From: Pseudomonas sp.
Lineage (GTDB): Bacteria > Pseudomonadota > Gammaproteobacteria > Pseudomonadales > Pseudomonadaceae
Assembly: GCA_030603065.1 (NCBI GenBank)
Contig: JAUVYN010000008.1
Span: 17,888-81,887 of the forward strand
Length of the DNA: 64,000 nucleotides
Reading direction: 5' to 3'
Shown: piece by piece, positions 53,576-62,996 of the stretch
Position numbering within the stretch: the stretch's first letter is position 1
How the letters are laid out: each line of letters opens with the position of its first letter
Notes under the pieces: generated by a model
The model's database searches: none
The model's input: only the letters and a program-made list of their open reading frames with translations
Told to the model about the DNA's origin: nothing
Made by a program: the position numbers and the translations under genes

Positions 53576-55843
53576 ATGCTGAACACGCTGCGTCGGATCG
53601 TTCAGGAGGTCAACGCGGCCAGAGATCTGCCGCACGCCCTGGCAATCATCGTCCAACGTGTTCGCGAAGCAATGGGCACCGAGGTTTGCTCGGTCTATCT
53701 GCTCGATCCCGACTCCACCCGTTATGTCCTGATGGCCACCGAAGGTCTCAACAAGGACGCGGTCGGTGTGGTAAGTCTGGCGACCAATGAAGGCCTGATC
53801 GGTTATGTAGGTGCGCGGGAAGAGCCCGTCAACCTTGAGGATGCGGCAGCACATCCGAAGTTTCGTTACTTCGCCGAAACCGGCGAAGAACGCTTCGCTT
53901 CCTTCCTGGGTGTTCCCATCATCCACCACCGCCGTGTGATGGGCGTGCTGGTCGTCCAGCAGAAGGAGCGGCGTCAGTTCGACGAAGGCGAAGAGTCGTT
54001 TCTGGTGACCATGAGCGCCCAATTGGCCGGCGTTATCGCCCACGCCGAAGCGACCGGTTCCATTCGAGGGCTCGGCTGGGGCGGCGAGATGGTTCAGGAT
54101 GCCCGGTTCGACGCTGTCCCGGGTGCGCCGGGGGTCGGTCTGGGTCAGGCGGTGGTCATCCTGCCGCCGGCCGACCTGAATGCAGTGCCGGACAAGCCGA
54201 TTACGAACATCGAGGCGGAACTGGAGCGTTTCCGAGTCGCCCTGGAATCGGTTCGCCGGGATATGCAGGCATTGTCGCGCAAGTTGTCCGCCCAACTGCG
54301 GCCGGAGGAGCTGGCACTGTTCGACGTCTATCAGATGATGCTCGACGATGCGGCTTTGGGTAATGAGGTCACCGAGATCATTCGTCGCGGACAGTGGGCG
54401 CAGGGCGCACTTCGTGAAGTGGTCAATGCTCACGTCGCCCGATTCGAACTGATGGACGACCCGTACTTGCGGGAACGTGCCTCGGATGTCAAGGATCTTG
54501 GACGGCGCATACTTGCCTATCTTCAGGAGGCCGGCAAGCTCGAGCGCGTATTTCCGGACAACACCATTCTGGTCAGCGAAGAACTGTCACCGGTGATGCT
54601 CGGCGAAGTACCCAAGGAAAAACTGGTGGGGCTTGTTTCGGTACTGGGCTCGGGCAGCTCGCACGTGGCCATCCTCGCCCGGGCCATGGGTATCCCGACG
54701 GTCATGGGGGCGGTCGATCTGCCCTATAGCCGCATGGATGGCCTGGAGCTGATCGTCGACGGCAATACCGGCGACGTCTATGCCAATCCCTCCGCAGAAA
54801 TGCGCCGTCATTACCTCGAGCTGGTTCGCGAAGAACGCGAGCTGGTGCAGGGGCTGGAGATGCTGCGCGACGTGCCGTGCGTGACGCTCGACGGCCACCG
54901 CATGCCACTCTGGGTCAACACCGGTTTGCTCGCTGACGTGGCTCGCTCGCTCGATCGCGGCGCCGAAGGGGTCGGTCTGTATCGGACCGAAGTACCCTTC
55001 ATGATTCAGGATCGCTTTCCCAGCGAAAAGGAGCAGCAGGCGACCTATCGTGAGCAGCTCGAGGCCTTCCATCCGCTTCCGGTGACCATGCGCACCCTGG
55101 ATATCGGCGGAGACAAGGCTCTCACTTATTTTCCGATCAAGGAAGACAATCCCTTTCTTGGCTGGCGTGGCATTCGCGTGACGCTTGACCATCCGGAAAT
55201 TTTCCTGGTACAGACCCGCGCCATGCTCAAGGCCAGTCATGGGCTCAATAATCTGCGCATAATGCTGCCGATGATCAGCAGTGTGTACGAGGTCGAAGAG
55301 GCTCTGCATCTCATTCATCGCGCGCACAGCGAAGTCTGTGACGAGGGCGTCGATGTGCCCATGCCTCCAGTCGGGGTGATGATCGAGGTGCCGGCGGCGG
55401 TATATCAGGCCCGCGAACTGGTGCAGATGGTCGACTTCCTGTCCGTCGGTACCAACGATCTCACCCAGTACCTGCTGGCAGTGGACCGTAACAACCCTCG
55501 GGTCGCCGATCTTTACCATTCGATGCATCCGGCGGTACTGCAGGCGCTGATACGGGTCGCGACAGCGTGCCGCGATGCCGGCAAGCCGATGAGCGTGTGC
55601 GGCGAGATGGCAGGCGACCCCGCTGCTGCCGTATTGCTGATGGCTATGGGGTGCGATGTGCTGTCGATGAACGCCACCAACCTGCCGAAGGTGAAATGGC
55701 TGCTGCGCCAGATACGCCTCAGCGACGCCAAGGCACTGTTGAACGAAGTGATCGAACAGGACAACCCTTATCTGGTTCAGAGCACGCTGCACCTGGCTCT
55801 GCGGAACATGGGGCTGGGCAAGGTCCTTAGCCAGACGCGCTGA
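53576..55843 (+). CDS. ptsP: PTS-Ntr enzyme I (EI-Ntr)
   Basis: A 755-residue phosphoenolpyruvate-protein phosphotransferase with an N-terminal GAF domain (about 18-160). The phosphohistidine domain has the active H363 in SSHVAILARAMGIP, and a C-terminal PEP-binding barrel carries GVGLYRTEVPFM, TMRTLDIGGDK, GWRGIRVTLDHPEIF, SVGTNDLTQYLLAVDRNNP and VCGEMAGDPAAA. It passes phosphate to NPr and EIIA-Ntr, a regulatory chain affecting nitrogen, potassium and polymer metabolism rather than sugar import. The GAF domain senses glutamine and 2-oxoglutarate in E. coli. It begins one base past rppH. Confidence 0.97.
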   Translation: MLNTLRRIVQEVNAARDLPHALAIIVQRVREAMGTEVCSVYLLDPDSTRYVLMATEGLNKDAVGVVSLATNEGLIGYVGAREEPVNLEDAAAHPKFRYFAETGEERFASFLGVPIIHHRRVMGVLVVQQKERRQFDEGEESFLVTMSAQLAGVIAHAEATGSIRGLGWGGEMVQDARFDAVPGAPGVGLGQAVVILPPADLNAVPDKPITNIEAELERFRVALESVRRDMQALSRKLSAQLRPEELALFDVYQMMLDDAALGNEVTEIIRRGQWAQGALREVVNAHVARFELMDDPYLRERASDVKDLGRRILAYLQEAGKLERVFPDNTILVSEELSPVMLGEVPKEKLVGLVSVLGSGSSHVAILARAMGIPTVMGAVDLPYSRMDGLELIVDGNTGDVYANPSAEMRRHYLELVREERELVQGLEMLRDVPCVTLDGHRMPLWVNTGLLADVARSLDRGAEGVGLYRTEVPFMIQDRFPSEKEQQATYREQLEAFHPLPVTMRTLDIGGDKALTYFPIKEDNPFLGWRGIRVTLDHPEIFLVQTRAMLKASHGLNNLRIMLPMISSVYEVEEALHLIHRAHSEVCDEGVDVPMPPVGVMIEVPAAVYQARELVQMVDFLSVGTNDLTQYLLAVDRNNPRVADLYHSMHPAVLQALIRVATACRDAGKPMSVCGEMAGDPAAAVLLMAMGCDVLSMNATNLPKVKWLLRQIRLSDAKALLNEVIEQDNPYLVQSTLHLALRNMGLGKVLSQTR

Positions 55844-56599
55844 TCAACCGACCTGCAGCGCCCAGCGCGAGTCACCTTCAAACCGGCCCATCGGGCCGAA
55901 ACGCCGTTCGACCAGACTTGCTGATCCATCCAGTCCGATCCGCAGTATCGAGCTCGCCCGGGTACCGTAGTCCTGGCCGATTATGAAGGCCGCGGAGAGC
56001 ATTCGTTCCCAGTCGAGACTGATTCCAGTGGTGGGAAGTTGGTCGTCGGGGTAGCGGCGGGGGTCGGCGAGCAACTCGAACAGGGTGTCATCGCAAGCCT
56101 CCAGACTACCAGCCAGAGCGCTGCGCAGGCACCTGGTCTTGGGCCATGGGCTGTCCAGCGAGGCATTCGAAAGCGCATGGACGCCCGGCGTCACCGGACG
56201 AGGATCTCGCTCGGAGCTGTTCAGATGCCATAGCTGGTGGAGATCGCCCGCGAGCAGATTGAAGCCTGCATAATCATCACACTGCGCAGCCAGGGAGGCC
56301 ACGAAATCGCCGGGGGGCAGGTCGCCGGTCAGGTAGTTTCTGACCAGTTCCCCTCGGGAGCGTGGTCCCGCCTGCAGGGCTGGGTTGCGAATGTTGGTCA
56401 GCGCGGCGAAGCGGCCACTGCGCGTGATACCCATCCAGGTACCCCCTGCCTCCAGATCCTTCCCGGCCAGCAGGTCGTGGTGGCCTTCGGCATTCCAGAA
56501 GGCAGCCGGTCGGGTGGGGCGAGCATGGAACTCGTCACGGTTGCCGAGTAGCAGGAGCGTGTGCCCGGCTTGCTGCCAGGCGAAGGCGAGAAGGCACAT
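55844..56599 (-). CDS. NRDE (TANGO2-like) family protein
   Basis: A 251-residue NRDE protein, similar to bacterial relatives of human TANGO2. The N-terminal Cys directly after Met (MCLLAFAW) suggests an Ntn-hydrolase-like fold. The defining NRDE motif is in LLLGNRDEFHARPTRPAAFW, followed by DLEAGGTWMGITRSGRFAAL, TNIRNP, SRGELVRNYL and YAGFNLLAGD. A role in haem or acyl-lipid handling is debated for the family; none can be assigned here. GGAG six bases upstream fixes the ATG at 56599 and leaves Cys at position 2. It is convergent with ptsP, the stops lying back to back in TGATCA. Confidence 0.9.
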   Translation of the reverse strand: MCLLAFAWQQAGHTLLLLGNRDEFHARPTRPAAFWNAEGHHDLLAGKDLEAGGTWMGITRSGRFAALTNIRNPALQAGPRSRGELVRNYLTGDLPPGDFVASLAAQCDDYAGFNLLAGDLHQLWHLNSSERDPRPVTPGVHALSNASLDSPWPKTRCLRSALAGSLEACDDTLFELLADPRRYPDDQLPTTGISLDWERMLSAAFIIGQDYGTRASSILRIGLDGSASLVERRFGPMGRFEGDSRWALQVG

Positions 56600-56659
56600 G
56601 CAAATCTCCAGTCGAGCCCGCAAGTGTAGCCTGAGAGCGAGCTCGACTGAAACCGCAGA

Positions 56660-58012
56660 TCAGTCCACCACGAGCACAGGCTGAAGTCCGTCAGCCAGCA
56701 ACCCGGTAGCGATTACCGTGTAGATGCTTCCTGACGCCAGCGCAGTGCCTGCCGCAGTGATCACCGCACTGCCTTCGGCGCCACCAGCGGGGCGTACCTC
56801 CAGGTCGTACGAGCCGGCCGGAACGGTCAGATAGCCGGAGGCGGTGAAGTAGGGCACGTCATTCAGGCTGCCCAGGATCGCGCCATCGGCCAGGACATCT
56901 ACTGCGGGAGCGTCCGGCGCTGCATGGATCACGCGCACCAGAACATCATCGCCTGCAGCGGGTTGACGTTCGTCTTCGAGCGGGCGTAGCTCCAAAGCCT
57001 GAGTACCACTACCAGAGAGGAGGCCGGTGGCGATAATGCTGTAGGCCTTGCCTGCTTCGATGGTGGCGTCCAGGTCTGCCACGGCAGTGGTGGAGTTCGC
57101 GGGTGCTACACCCAGCGTGTAGTCGCCAGCCAGAACAGTGAGGTAGGGGCTGACGTCGCGGAAGGATAGGGTCACGCCAACCGGTGTGTCGTTAACCAGT
57201 ACGTCCACGGCGGGGGCGTCCGGCGACAGGTGGAGAGCGCGAACGAGAACTCGCTGATCCTCTAGCGCAACGAAGGCCGGATCGTTAAGCAACGCCACGA
57301 GCGAAACCGGCGACAACCCGGAGGGGCGGTCGAGTGCTGCAACGAAATAGGAGGCGCCGCTCTGGAAGTCGATCAGGCCTGAATCGTAGACGACGTCGGT
57401 CTCGCCTGCCGGGGTCAGGCGAACCCGGTAGGTGCCGGTCGCCAGTTCCAGATAGCTGCCGGTGTCGGCACGTGGCGTGAAGTCTTCAATAGTGGCTTGG
57501 CCGAGCTCTTCACTGGTGCCGCTATCAAGATAAACGTCCACGGTGCCGGCCTGAACCGCGGCATGCAGCACGAAAAGCCGAAAGAATCCTTCTGCAGCAT
57601 TGGTGCGGTCATCTGCAATCGTCAGCAGGTCGAACGCCGCATCCTCCGCTCCGCCGAGGAGCCCATAGGCGACCAGGGTGTAGCTTGCGTCAGCTGCCGG
57701 CGAGACAGTGGCGCTGAACGCAGGATCGGAGTCGACAGCACTGCCAGCCGCTCGAATGTCGATCCGCAGCGCTTTTGCGGGTACCTGAACGAAACCGGTC
57801 GCTTCGCCGAAGGCCAGATTAGGAATGGCCAGCGTGCCTTCGACATAAATATCCACATTGGGAGCGTCGGCCGAAGCGTGCAGGACGCGAACATCTGCAG
57901 TAGGTTCGCCGGGAGCGATGGGTAGAGCGCCAGTGGTGCTACTGCTGCTACTGCTGAAACATCCGGCCAGCGCAAGACTGGCAGCAATCATCAACAAGAG
58001 TATGCGTTTCAC
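56660..58012 (-). CDS. Lipoprotein with four DUF4397 repeats
   Basis: A 450-residue predicted lipoprotein. The GTG at 58012 follows AGAGGAAA and gives MKRILLLMIAASLALAGC, with the lipidated C18, then a Ser-rich linker. Four repeats begin near residues 40, 145, 253 and 356, with VRVLHASADAPNVDIYV, LFVLHAAVQAGTVDVYL, VRALHLSPDAPAVDVLV and VRVIHAAPDAPAVDVLA. This is the DUF4397 beta-sandwich pattern. Function is unknown, and surface or periplasmic display is inferred. The residue after Cys is Phe, not Asp, which favours the outer membrane. An in-frame ATG at 58051 is rejected since it buries the signal. Confidence 0.87.
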   Translation of the reverse strand: MKRILLLMIAASLALAGCFSSSSSSTTGALPIAPGEPTADVRVLHASADAPNVDIYVEGTLAIPNLAFGEATGFVQVPAKALRIDIRAAGSAVDSDPAFSATVSPAADASYTLVAYGLLGGAEDAAFDLLTIADDRTNAAEGFFRLFVLHAAVQAGTVDVYLDSGTSEELGQATIEDFTPRADTGSYLELATGTYRVRLTPAGETDVVYDSGLIDFQSGASYFVAALDRPSGLSPVSLVALLNDPAFVALEDQRVLVRALHLSPDAPAVDVLVNDTPVGVTLSFRDVSPYLTVLAGDYTLGVAPANSTTAVADLDATIEAGKAYSIIATGLLSGSGTQALELRPLEDERQPAAGDDVLVRVIHAAPDAPAVDVLADGAILGSLNDVPYFTASGYLTVPAGSYDLEVRPAGGAEGSAVITAAGTALASGSIYTVIATGLLADGLQPVLVVD

Positions 58013-58121
58013 GTTGGTTTCCTCTGAGTGAAATAGACCCCTTTTGGGCACGGTTGAATAAAGTCGAATAGCTATACAAAATCAATTTTTCGTACAGGAT
58101 AGGTTAAACAAAACGTTTCGC

Positions 58122-58136
58122 TGGCAAAATATTTGC
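58122..58136 (+). promoter_or_regulatory. Possible sigma54 promoter
   Basis: TGGCAA-AATAT-TTGC keeps the GG and GC dinucleotides of a sigma54 promoter exactly ten bases apart, with one mismatch in the -24 element. It lies about 105 bases before the TSUP transporter start, in an AT-rich 215-base gap. No enhancer-binding protein gene is nearby, so confidence is low. Confidence 0.35.
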
Positions 58137-58227
58137 GCGCTCAGCTTGCTCAGGAGTGCGAGCGAACTGCGAACGACTTCGGTACACTTGCCGACTGTCC
58201 GGACAGGTGCTCCGGGTCTCATGCGGA

Positions 58228-59022
58228 GTGGTGGAGCTGGTGGAATTTCTGATTTACCTGGTTCTCGGTGGGTTTGCCGGTACGCTGGCGGGGCTGTTTG
58301 GCGTTGGCGGCGGCATGATCATAGTGCCGGTATTGGTCTACAGCTTCGCCGCGCAGGGCTTTCCGGTGGAAGTGCTGACCCACATGGCGGTGGGTACTTC
58401 ACTTGCCACCATCGCCTTCACCTCGATCAACGCCATCCGCGCGCACCATCTCAAGGGTGCGGTTCGCTGGCATCTGTTTGTCTGGATGACGGTCGGTATT
58501 CTCGGCGGAACGCTGCTTGGCGCCTGGACGGCGTCGTTGCTGGAGGGGCCCTCGCTGCAGCGCATCATCGGTGTGTTCGCCATAGCAGTAGCCATTCAGA
58601 TGGCATTCGACCTGAAGCCACGAGCCGGCCAGGACGTGCCGGGCAAGCCGGGACTCGCCGCCGCGGGGGGAGTGATTGGCTGGGCGTCGGCGATTTTCGG
58701 CATAGGCGGTGGTTCGCTGACGGTACCTTTCCTGGTGTGGCGCAGTGTGCCGATGCAGCAGGCGGTGGCTACCTCATCGGCATGCGGACTGCCGATTGCG
58801 ATCGCCGGAGCGCTCAGCTTCATGGTAACCGGCTGGAATAATCCGTCTTTGCCGGAGTGGAGTATGGGCTATGTCTATCTGCCTGGCCTGGTCGGTATCG
58901 CGGCAACCAGCATGCTGTTTGCCGGCTTCGGCGCACGCCTGGCGCACCGGCTGTCACAGAGGGTTCTCAAGCGCCTGTTTGCCCTGCTGCTGACCGGCGT
59001 CGGCATCAATTTCCTGATGTAG
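58228..59022 (+). CDS. TSUP (TauE/SafE) family transporter
   Basis: About 264 residues with eight hydrophobic helices, matching the TauE/SafE sulfite exporter-like family. The two signature loops are visible: [20 protein letters not shown] near the start and [20 protein letters not shown] in the middle, with [18 protein letters not shown] and [15 protein letters not shown] following each. Members move sulfite, sulfonates or other organosulfur anions, but the substrate is unknown. The start is uncertain: GTG at 58228, 58231 or 58240, or ATG at 58156 with a Cys-rich leader. It lies eight bases before lgt and probably shares its transcript, as I recall for pseudomonads. Confidence 0.85.
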   Translation: MVELVEFLIYLVLGGFAGTLAGLFGVGGGMIIVPVLVYSFAAQGFPVEVLTHMAVGTSLATIAFTSINAIRAHHLKGAVRWHLFVWMTVGILGGTLLGAWTASLLEGPSLQRIIGVFAIAVAIQMAFDLKPRAGQDVPGKPGLAAAGGVIGWASAIFGIGGGSLTVPFLVWRSVPMQQAVATSSACGLPIAIAGALSFMVTGWNNPSLPEWSMGYVYLPGLVGIAATSMLFAGFGARLAHRLSQRVLKRLFALLLTGVGINFLM

Positions 59023-59030
59023 GAGTCAAC

Positions 59031-59837
59031 ATGATCGCCTATCCGCAAATCGACCCAGTGGCACTTTCGCTCGGGCCTCTGCAGATTCACTGGTATGGCT
59101 TGATGTATCTGGTCGGCATCGGCGGTGCCTGGTGGCTTGCCGCGCGACGCCTGAATGAATTCGATCCCACCTGGACCCGCGACAAGCTCTCCGATCTGGT
59201 GTTCTGGGTCGCACTCGGGGTTATCGCGGGCGGCCGTCTCGGATATGTGCTCTTCTATGATCTGGGCTCCTACTTCGCCGATCCAACACTGGTTTTTCAG
59301 ATATGGAAAGGTGGCATGTCTTTCCACGGCGGACTGATCGGGGTACTGCTGGCAGTCTGGTGGTTCGCTCGACGTAGTGACAAGCGCTTCTTCGAGCTGA
59401 TGGATTTCGTTGCGCCGCTGGTGCCCATTGGCCTGGGTGCAGGTCGCATAGGCAATTTCATCAATGCAGAACTCTGGGGGCGCGCCACCGATGTCCCGTG
59501 GGCGATGGTCTTTCCCACAGATCCGCTGCAGCTGGCGCGTCACCCCTCGCAACTTTACCAGTTCGCTCTGGAGGGGGTCGCACTGTTCATCATTCTCTGG
59601 CTTTACTCGAGCAAGCCGCGGCCGACAATGGCGGTAAGCGGGCTCTTCGGCATCTGTTATGGTGTGTTCCGCTTCTTCGTGGAATTCTTCCGCGAGCCGG
59701 ATGCGCATATCGGCTACCTGGCGTTCGGCTGGCTGACCATGGGACAGCTGCTGTGCATTCCGATGATTCTGATTGGTGCGGGAATGATGTGGTGGGCCTA
59801 TACCAAAGAGGGCGGCAAGCGTGAAACAGTATCTTGA
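59031..59837 (+). CDS. lgt: Prolipoprotein diacylglyceryl transferase
   Basis: A 268-residue inner-membrane enzyme with seven helices that attaches diacylglycerol from phosphatidylglycerol to the lipobox Cys of prolipoproteins. The opening [19 protein letters not shown], the [12 protein letters not shown] loop, the signature [18 protein letters not shown] and the [12 protein letters not shown] segment carry the key Arg, His and Glu residues. AGGAG five bases before the ATG overlaps the stop of the TSUP gene. The end overlaps thyA by 17 bases, giving tight coupling. It is an essential-type housekeeping gene in most Gram-negative bacteria. Confidence 0.97.
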   Translation: MIAYPQIDPVALSLGPLQIHWYGLMYLVGIGGAWWLAARRLNEFDPTWTRDKLSDLVFWVALGVIAGGRLGYVLFYDLGSYFADPTLVFQIWKGGMSFHGGLIGVLLAVWWFARRSDKRFFELMDFVAPLVPIGLGAGRIGNFINAELWGRATDVPWAMVFPTDPLQLARHPSQLYQFALEGVALFIILWLYSSKPRPTMAVSGLFGICYGVFRFFVEFFREPDAHIGYLAFGWLTMGQLLCIPMILIGAGMMWWAYTKEGGKRETVS

Positions 59838-60615
59838 TCTGATGCGCCTGGTGCGCGAACAGGGCACCTACAAGAGTGATCGTACCGGAACCGGAACCTA
59901 CAGCATATTCGGCCACCAGATGCGTTTCGATCTGGCGGAAGGTTTTCCGCTGGTAACCACCAAGAAGTGTCATGTCAAATCGATCATTCATGAGCTGCTG
60001 TGGTTTCTTCGGGGTGATACGAACATCGCCTACCTGAAGGAAAACGGGGTCTCGATATGGGATGAATGGGCGGATGAAAACGGTGATCTCGGGCCGGTGT
60101 ACGGCTATCAGTGGCGCTCCTGGCCAGCGCCGAACGGGGAGTCCATCGACCAGATCAGCAAGCTCATCGAGATGATCCGCAGCAACCCCGATTCCCGGAG
60201 GCTGATCGTGTCGGCCTGGAACCCGGCGCTGGTCGATCAGATGGCGCTCCCCCCCTGTCACGCACTGTTTCAGTTCTATGTGGCCGACGGCAAACTCAGC
60301 TGCCAGCTTTACCAGCGCTCGGCCGATATTTTCCTCGGAGTTCCGTTCAACATAGCCAGCTACGCGTTGCTGACGCTCATGGTCGCGCAGGTCTGCGACC
60401 TTGCGCCCGGTGAATTCATCTGGACCGGGGGCGATTGTCACCTCTACGCCAACCATCTCGAGCAGGCTGATCTGCAACTGACCCGTGAGCCGTTACCCCT
60501 GCCCCAGATGCGCCTCAACCCGAGCGTGCATGACTTGTTCGCTTTCCGCTTCGAGGACTTCGAGCTGCTGAACTATCAGTCACATCCGCATATCAAGGCG
60601 CCGGTAGCAGTATGA
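59821..60615 (+). CDS. thyA: Thymidylate synthase
   Basis: A 264-residue ThyA, exactly the E. coli length, making dTMP from dUMP with methylene-THF. The catalytic Cys is C146 in [12 protein letters not shown], at the same number as in E. coli. [11 protein letters not shown], the [12 protein letters not shown] Arg loop, [19 protein letters not shown] and [10 protein letters not shown] are all present. The GTG start at 59821 lies inside lgt, with GAGGGCGG upstream, and the stop overlaps folA by four bases (ATGA). lgt-thyA-folA are thus translated in series, placing thymidylate synthesis next to the enzyme that regenerates its folate. Confidence 0.98.
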   Translation: MKQYLDLMRLVREQGTYKSDRTGTGTYSIFGHQMRFDLAEGFPLVTTKKCHVKSIIHELLWFLRGDTNIAYLKENGVSIWDEWADENGDLGPVYGYQWRSWPAPNGESIDQISKLIEMIRSNPDSRRLIVSAWNPALVDQMALPPCHALFQFYVADGKLSCQLYQRSADIFLGVPFNIASYALLTLMVAQVCDLAPGEFIWTGGDCHLYANHLEQADLQLTREPLPLPQMRLNPSVHDLFAFRFEDFELLNYQSHPHIKAPVAV

Positions 60616-61121
60616 GTTCCCCGCGTATCTGCCTGATCGCTGCGGTGGCACGCAATGGCGTCATCGGCCGGAACAACCAGTTGCCCTGGCATCTTCCTGA
60701 GGACCTCAAGTACTTCCGGGCAACGACCTGGGGCAGGCCAATTGTCATGGGCCGTAAGACGTTCGAATCGCTCGGGCGGCCCTTGCCGGGCAGAACCAAC
60801 ATCGTGGTGAGCCGGCAGGCTGGTCTGCAGTTGCCAGGTGCCGTGCTGGTTCCCGGCGTCGATGAAGCATTGCGGCGCGCGATCAGTCAGGCGGAGCTGG
60901 ATGGCGTGGAGGAGGTAATGGTGATCGGCGGGGAAGACCTGTACCGGCAGATGCTCGCTTCGGCGGACCGCCTGTATCTCACGCGAGTTGAGCTGGATCC
61001 CGAGGGTGACGCCTGGTTTCCCGAGTTCGAGGAGTCAGCCTGGCGACTGACGGAAGAACGTGCCGTGCCGGCGGGTGACGGCTACCCGGCACATCGTTAT
61101 CAGGTTTTTGACCGCGGCTGA
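60612..61121 (+). CDS. folA: Dihydrofolate reductase
   Basis: A 169-residue DHFR (typical 159-170). [30 protein letters not shown] contains the substrate-binding Trp and acidic Asp/Glu; [15 protein letters not shown] and [14 protein letters not shown] bind [18 protein letters not shown] and the C-terminal beta strands complete the fold. It reduces dihydrofolate, produced by ThyA, to THF and is the trimethoprim target. It begins in ATGA with the thyA stop. Its end overlaps the convergent GGDEF-EAL gene by 22 bases, so antisense contact between the two transcripts is likely. Confidence 0.97.
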   Translation: MSSPRICLIAAVARNGVIGRNNQLPWHLPEDLKYFRATTWGRPIVMGRKTFESLGRPLPGRTNIVVSRQAGLQLPGAVLVPGVDEALRRAISQAELDGVEEVMVIGGEDLYRQMLASADRLYLTRVELDPEGDAWFPEFEESAWRLTEERAVPAGDGYPAHRYQVFDRG

Positions 61122-62767
61122 GCGAGTATGTCCTCGAGAGGCCGCGGCTTGCCGATCCAGTAGCCCTGCAAGAAGTTTCCGCCCCAATCGGCGATCTGCC
61201 GGGCGCTGTTGGCGTCCTCTACATAGTTGGCAGTCACTTCCTTGCTGAGATCCCGCGCAAGGTGAATCAGGTTGCGCAGGTAACTATCCTCGGCACTCTC
61301 CGAACCCGCCTGTATGTGGCGGGTGTCCAGCTTTATGCCACGGATGGGCAGGCGTGCCAGGTAACCCATTGCACCGAATTCCGCTCCGAAGTGATCCAGC
61401 CACACGCCCACGCCCAGGTCGCTCAGTGTTTCGCAGAGTCTCGCGGCCTGTCCCGCGTGGCGCAGCAGGGCATCCTCGCGCAGTTCCAGCTGAATCAGCT
61501 CCGCTGGGACCTTGCTGCGGGCAATCAGGTGTCTAAGCTGATCGGCGAAGCGCGGCTGCTTGAGTTCGCGATCGCTGAGATTGATGGATAGCCTGCAGTT
61601 CATCCCGGCGGCGTGCCATTGGCTGGCGGCCTCCAGCGCCTGGGCTATAACCCAGTGGCCCATCGGCAGGATCAGGCCGCTGTGTTCGGCGAGCTTGAGA
61701 AAGGCTTGCGGTGTCAGGAGTCCAAGCTGGGGGTGTTGCCAGCGCAACAGGGCCTCCCAAGAGACGGTATCGCCCGACTGGGTATCGACGATGGGCTGGA
61801 AATGCAGGCGAAACTGGCCGTCCAGCAGTCCCTTCCGCAGTCCCTGCTCGACATCCAGATTGCGCCGGGTTTCAGCTTCTTCTTCGGGGTTGTAGAAGCT
61901 GTAGCCGTTGCGTCCGTTGGCTTTGGCCTTGTACAGCGCCTGATCTGCGTGATTGAGGAGCTCGCTCGCGCTCTGGCCGTGTGACGGATAGGTTGCGATT
62001 CCGACGCTTGCGGAAATCAGCAGGTGATGGCTGTTCAGTGTAATCGGCTCGCTCAGCGAGTGAATGATCTTGCTGGCGATCAGCGCCGCGTCGTTCGGAT
62101 CATGCAGATCATTGAGTAGCGCCACGAACTCATCCCCGCCGATGCGCGCGATGAGATCGTCCTGGCGCATGGTGCGACGCAGGCGATTGGCGATTACCGC
62201 CAGCAGCAGGTCACCCAGGCCGTGGCCAAAGCTGTCATTGATTTGCTTGAAGTAGTCCAGGTCGATGTAAAGCAGCGCAAAACCGCAGGTCGCGCGCTTG
62301 CCGCGCAGAAGCATGCGGTCCAGCTCTTCTTCGAGGCAGGCGCGATTGCCGAGTCCGGTAAGAGGGTCCAGCTTGGCCTGGATGGCCAGTTTCTCGCCGC
62401 TCTGTCTACGCAGCATGGCGTGCCGCAGCACGCGTGCGAGTTCTTCTGCGTCCAGCCTGCGCCGCGGGATAATGTCATCTGCGCCAGCGCTGAGAGCGTG
62501 GCTGTCGATCTCGGCGGAGGGGGTATCGGCGATCAGCAGATAAAGCGTATTCGAAGATACTCGTCTGGCTTCGCTGAGCAGTGGCAGGTCGTTTGGGAGC
62601 AGGCAGGCGGAAAAACTCCCCGTAGCGAGGCGCGTGACAGCGTCACGGGGGCGCGTGCATACCTCGACGTCCAGGCCGTCTGGCTGAGCTGCGCACAGGT
62701 CTATGAGGTGCTTGCGTTTGTCCGGGTCTGTCTCGACCAGCAGCACCCTGCGCCCGGAAGTGTCCAT
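61100..62767 (-). CDS. Degenerate REC-GGDEF-degenerate EAL protein
   Basis: A 555-residue cytoplasmic protein. The N-terminal receiver-like domain (about 5-125) lacks the phospho-Asp: the expected site reads LLPNDLP, with Pro there, and the conserved Lys is also replaced near ADDIIPRRR. The GGDEF domain (about 135-300) is intact, with IGGDEF and the I-site RQDD in register, so diguanylate cyclase activity is likely. The EAL domain (about 315-550) keeps EALLRW, INLSD, LELRE, KLD and QGYWIG. It has LDHFGAEF for DDFGTG (second metal Asp to His) and ANYVE for AEGVE (Glu to Asn), so phosphodiesterase activity is doubtful. The ATG at 62767 opens MDTSGRRVLLVE. Confidence 0.9.
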   Translation of the reverse strand: MDTSGRRVLLVETDPDKRKHLIDLCAAQPDGLDVEVCTRPRDAVTRLATGSFSACLLPNDLPLLSEARRVSSNTLYLLIADTPSAEIDSHALSAGADDIIPRRRLDAEELARVLRHAMLRRQSGEKLAIQAKLDPLTGLGNRACLEEELDRMLLRGKRATCGFALLYIDLDYFKQINDSFGHGLGDLLLAVIANRLRRTMRQDDLIARIGGDEFVALLNDLHDPNDAALIASKIIHSLSEPITLNSHHLLISASVGIATYPSHGQSASELLNHADQALYKAKANGRNGYSFYNPEEEAETRRNLDVEQGLRKGLLDGQFRLHFQPIVDTQSGDTVSWEALLRWQHPQLGLLTPQAFLKLAEHSGLILPMGHWVIAQALEAASQWHAAGMNCRLSINLSDRELKQPRFADQLRHLIARSKVPAELIQLELREDALLRHAGQAARLCETLSDLGVGVWLDHFGAEFGAMGYLARLPIRGIKLDTRHIQAGSESAEDSYLRNLIHLARDLSKEVTANYVEDANSARQIADWGGNFLQGYWIGKPRPLEDILAQPRSKT

Positions 62768-62855
62768 TGCGATCCATGCCCGACAAGATGGGGAGAGGGT
62801 TAAGTCTCTCCGATGATAGTGCATTGATACTAGGTCGGACAGCCGCTGGACAGCT

Positions 62856-62877
62856 AAAAAACCCGGCCAGAAGGCCG
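62856..62877 (-). terminator. Intrinsic terminator upstream of the GGDEF-EAL gene
   Basis: On the minus strand CGGCC-TTCT-GGCCG is followed by GGTTTTTTAGC. It lies between ilvD and the GGDEF-EAL gene, about 90 bases before that gene, and would block ilvD read-through as a second stop. The remaining 62768-62996 region shows no gene. Confidence 0.7.
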
Positions 62878-62964
62878 AATTTTCCGACAAATGACATGTG
62901 CTTGGCAGGATTGGTCGGACGATTGACGGGTTAGGGTTGTGTTGTGGGGTTCTGGCGTAAATAT

Positions 62965-62989
62965 GGCGCCAGCCTAATCGGCTGGCGCC
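62965..62989 (-). terminator. Hairpin terminator after ilvD
   Basis: A perfect 10-bp stem (GGCGCCAGCC at 62965-62974 with GGCTGGCGCC at 62980-62989) and a five-base loop lie seven bases past the ilvD stop. On the minus strand ATATTTACG follows, a modest T-run. Confidence 0.7.
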
Positions 62990-62996
62990 TGGGTCG

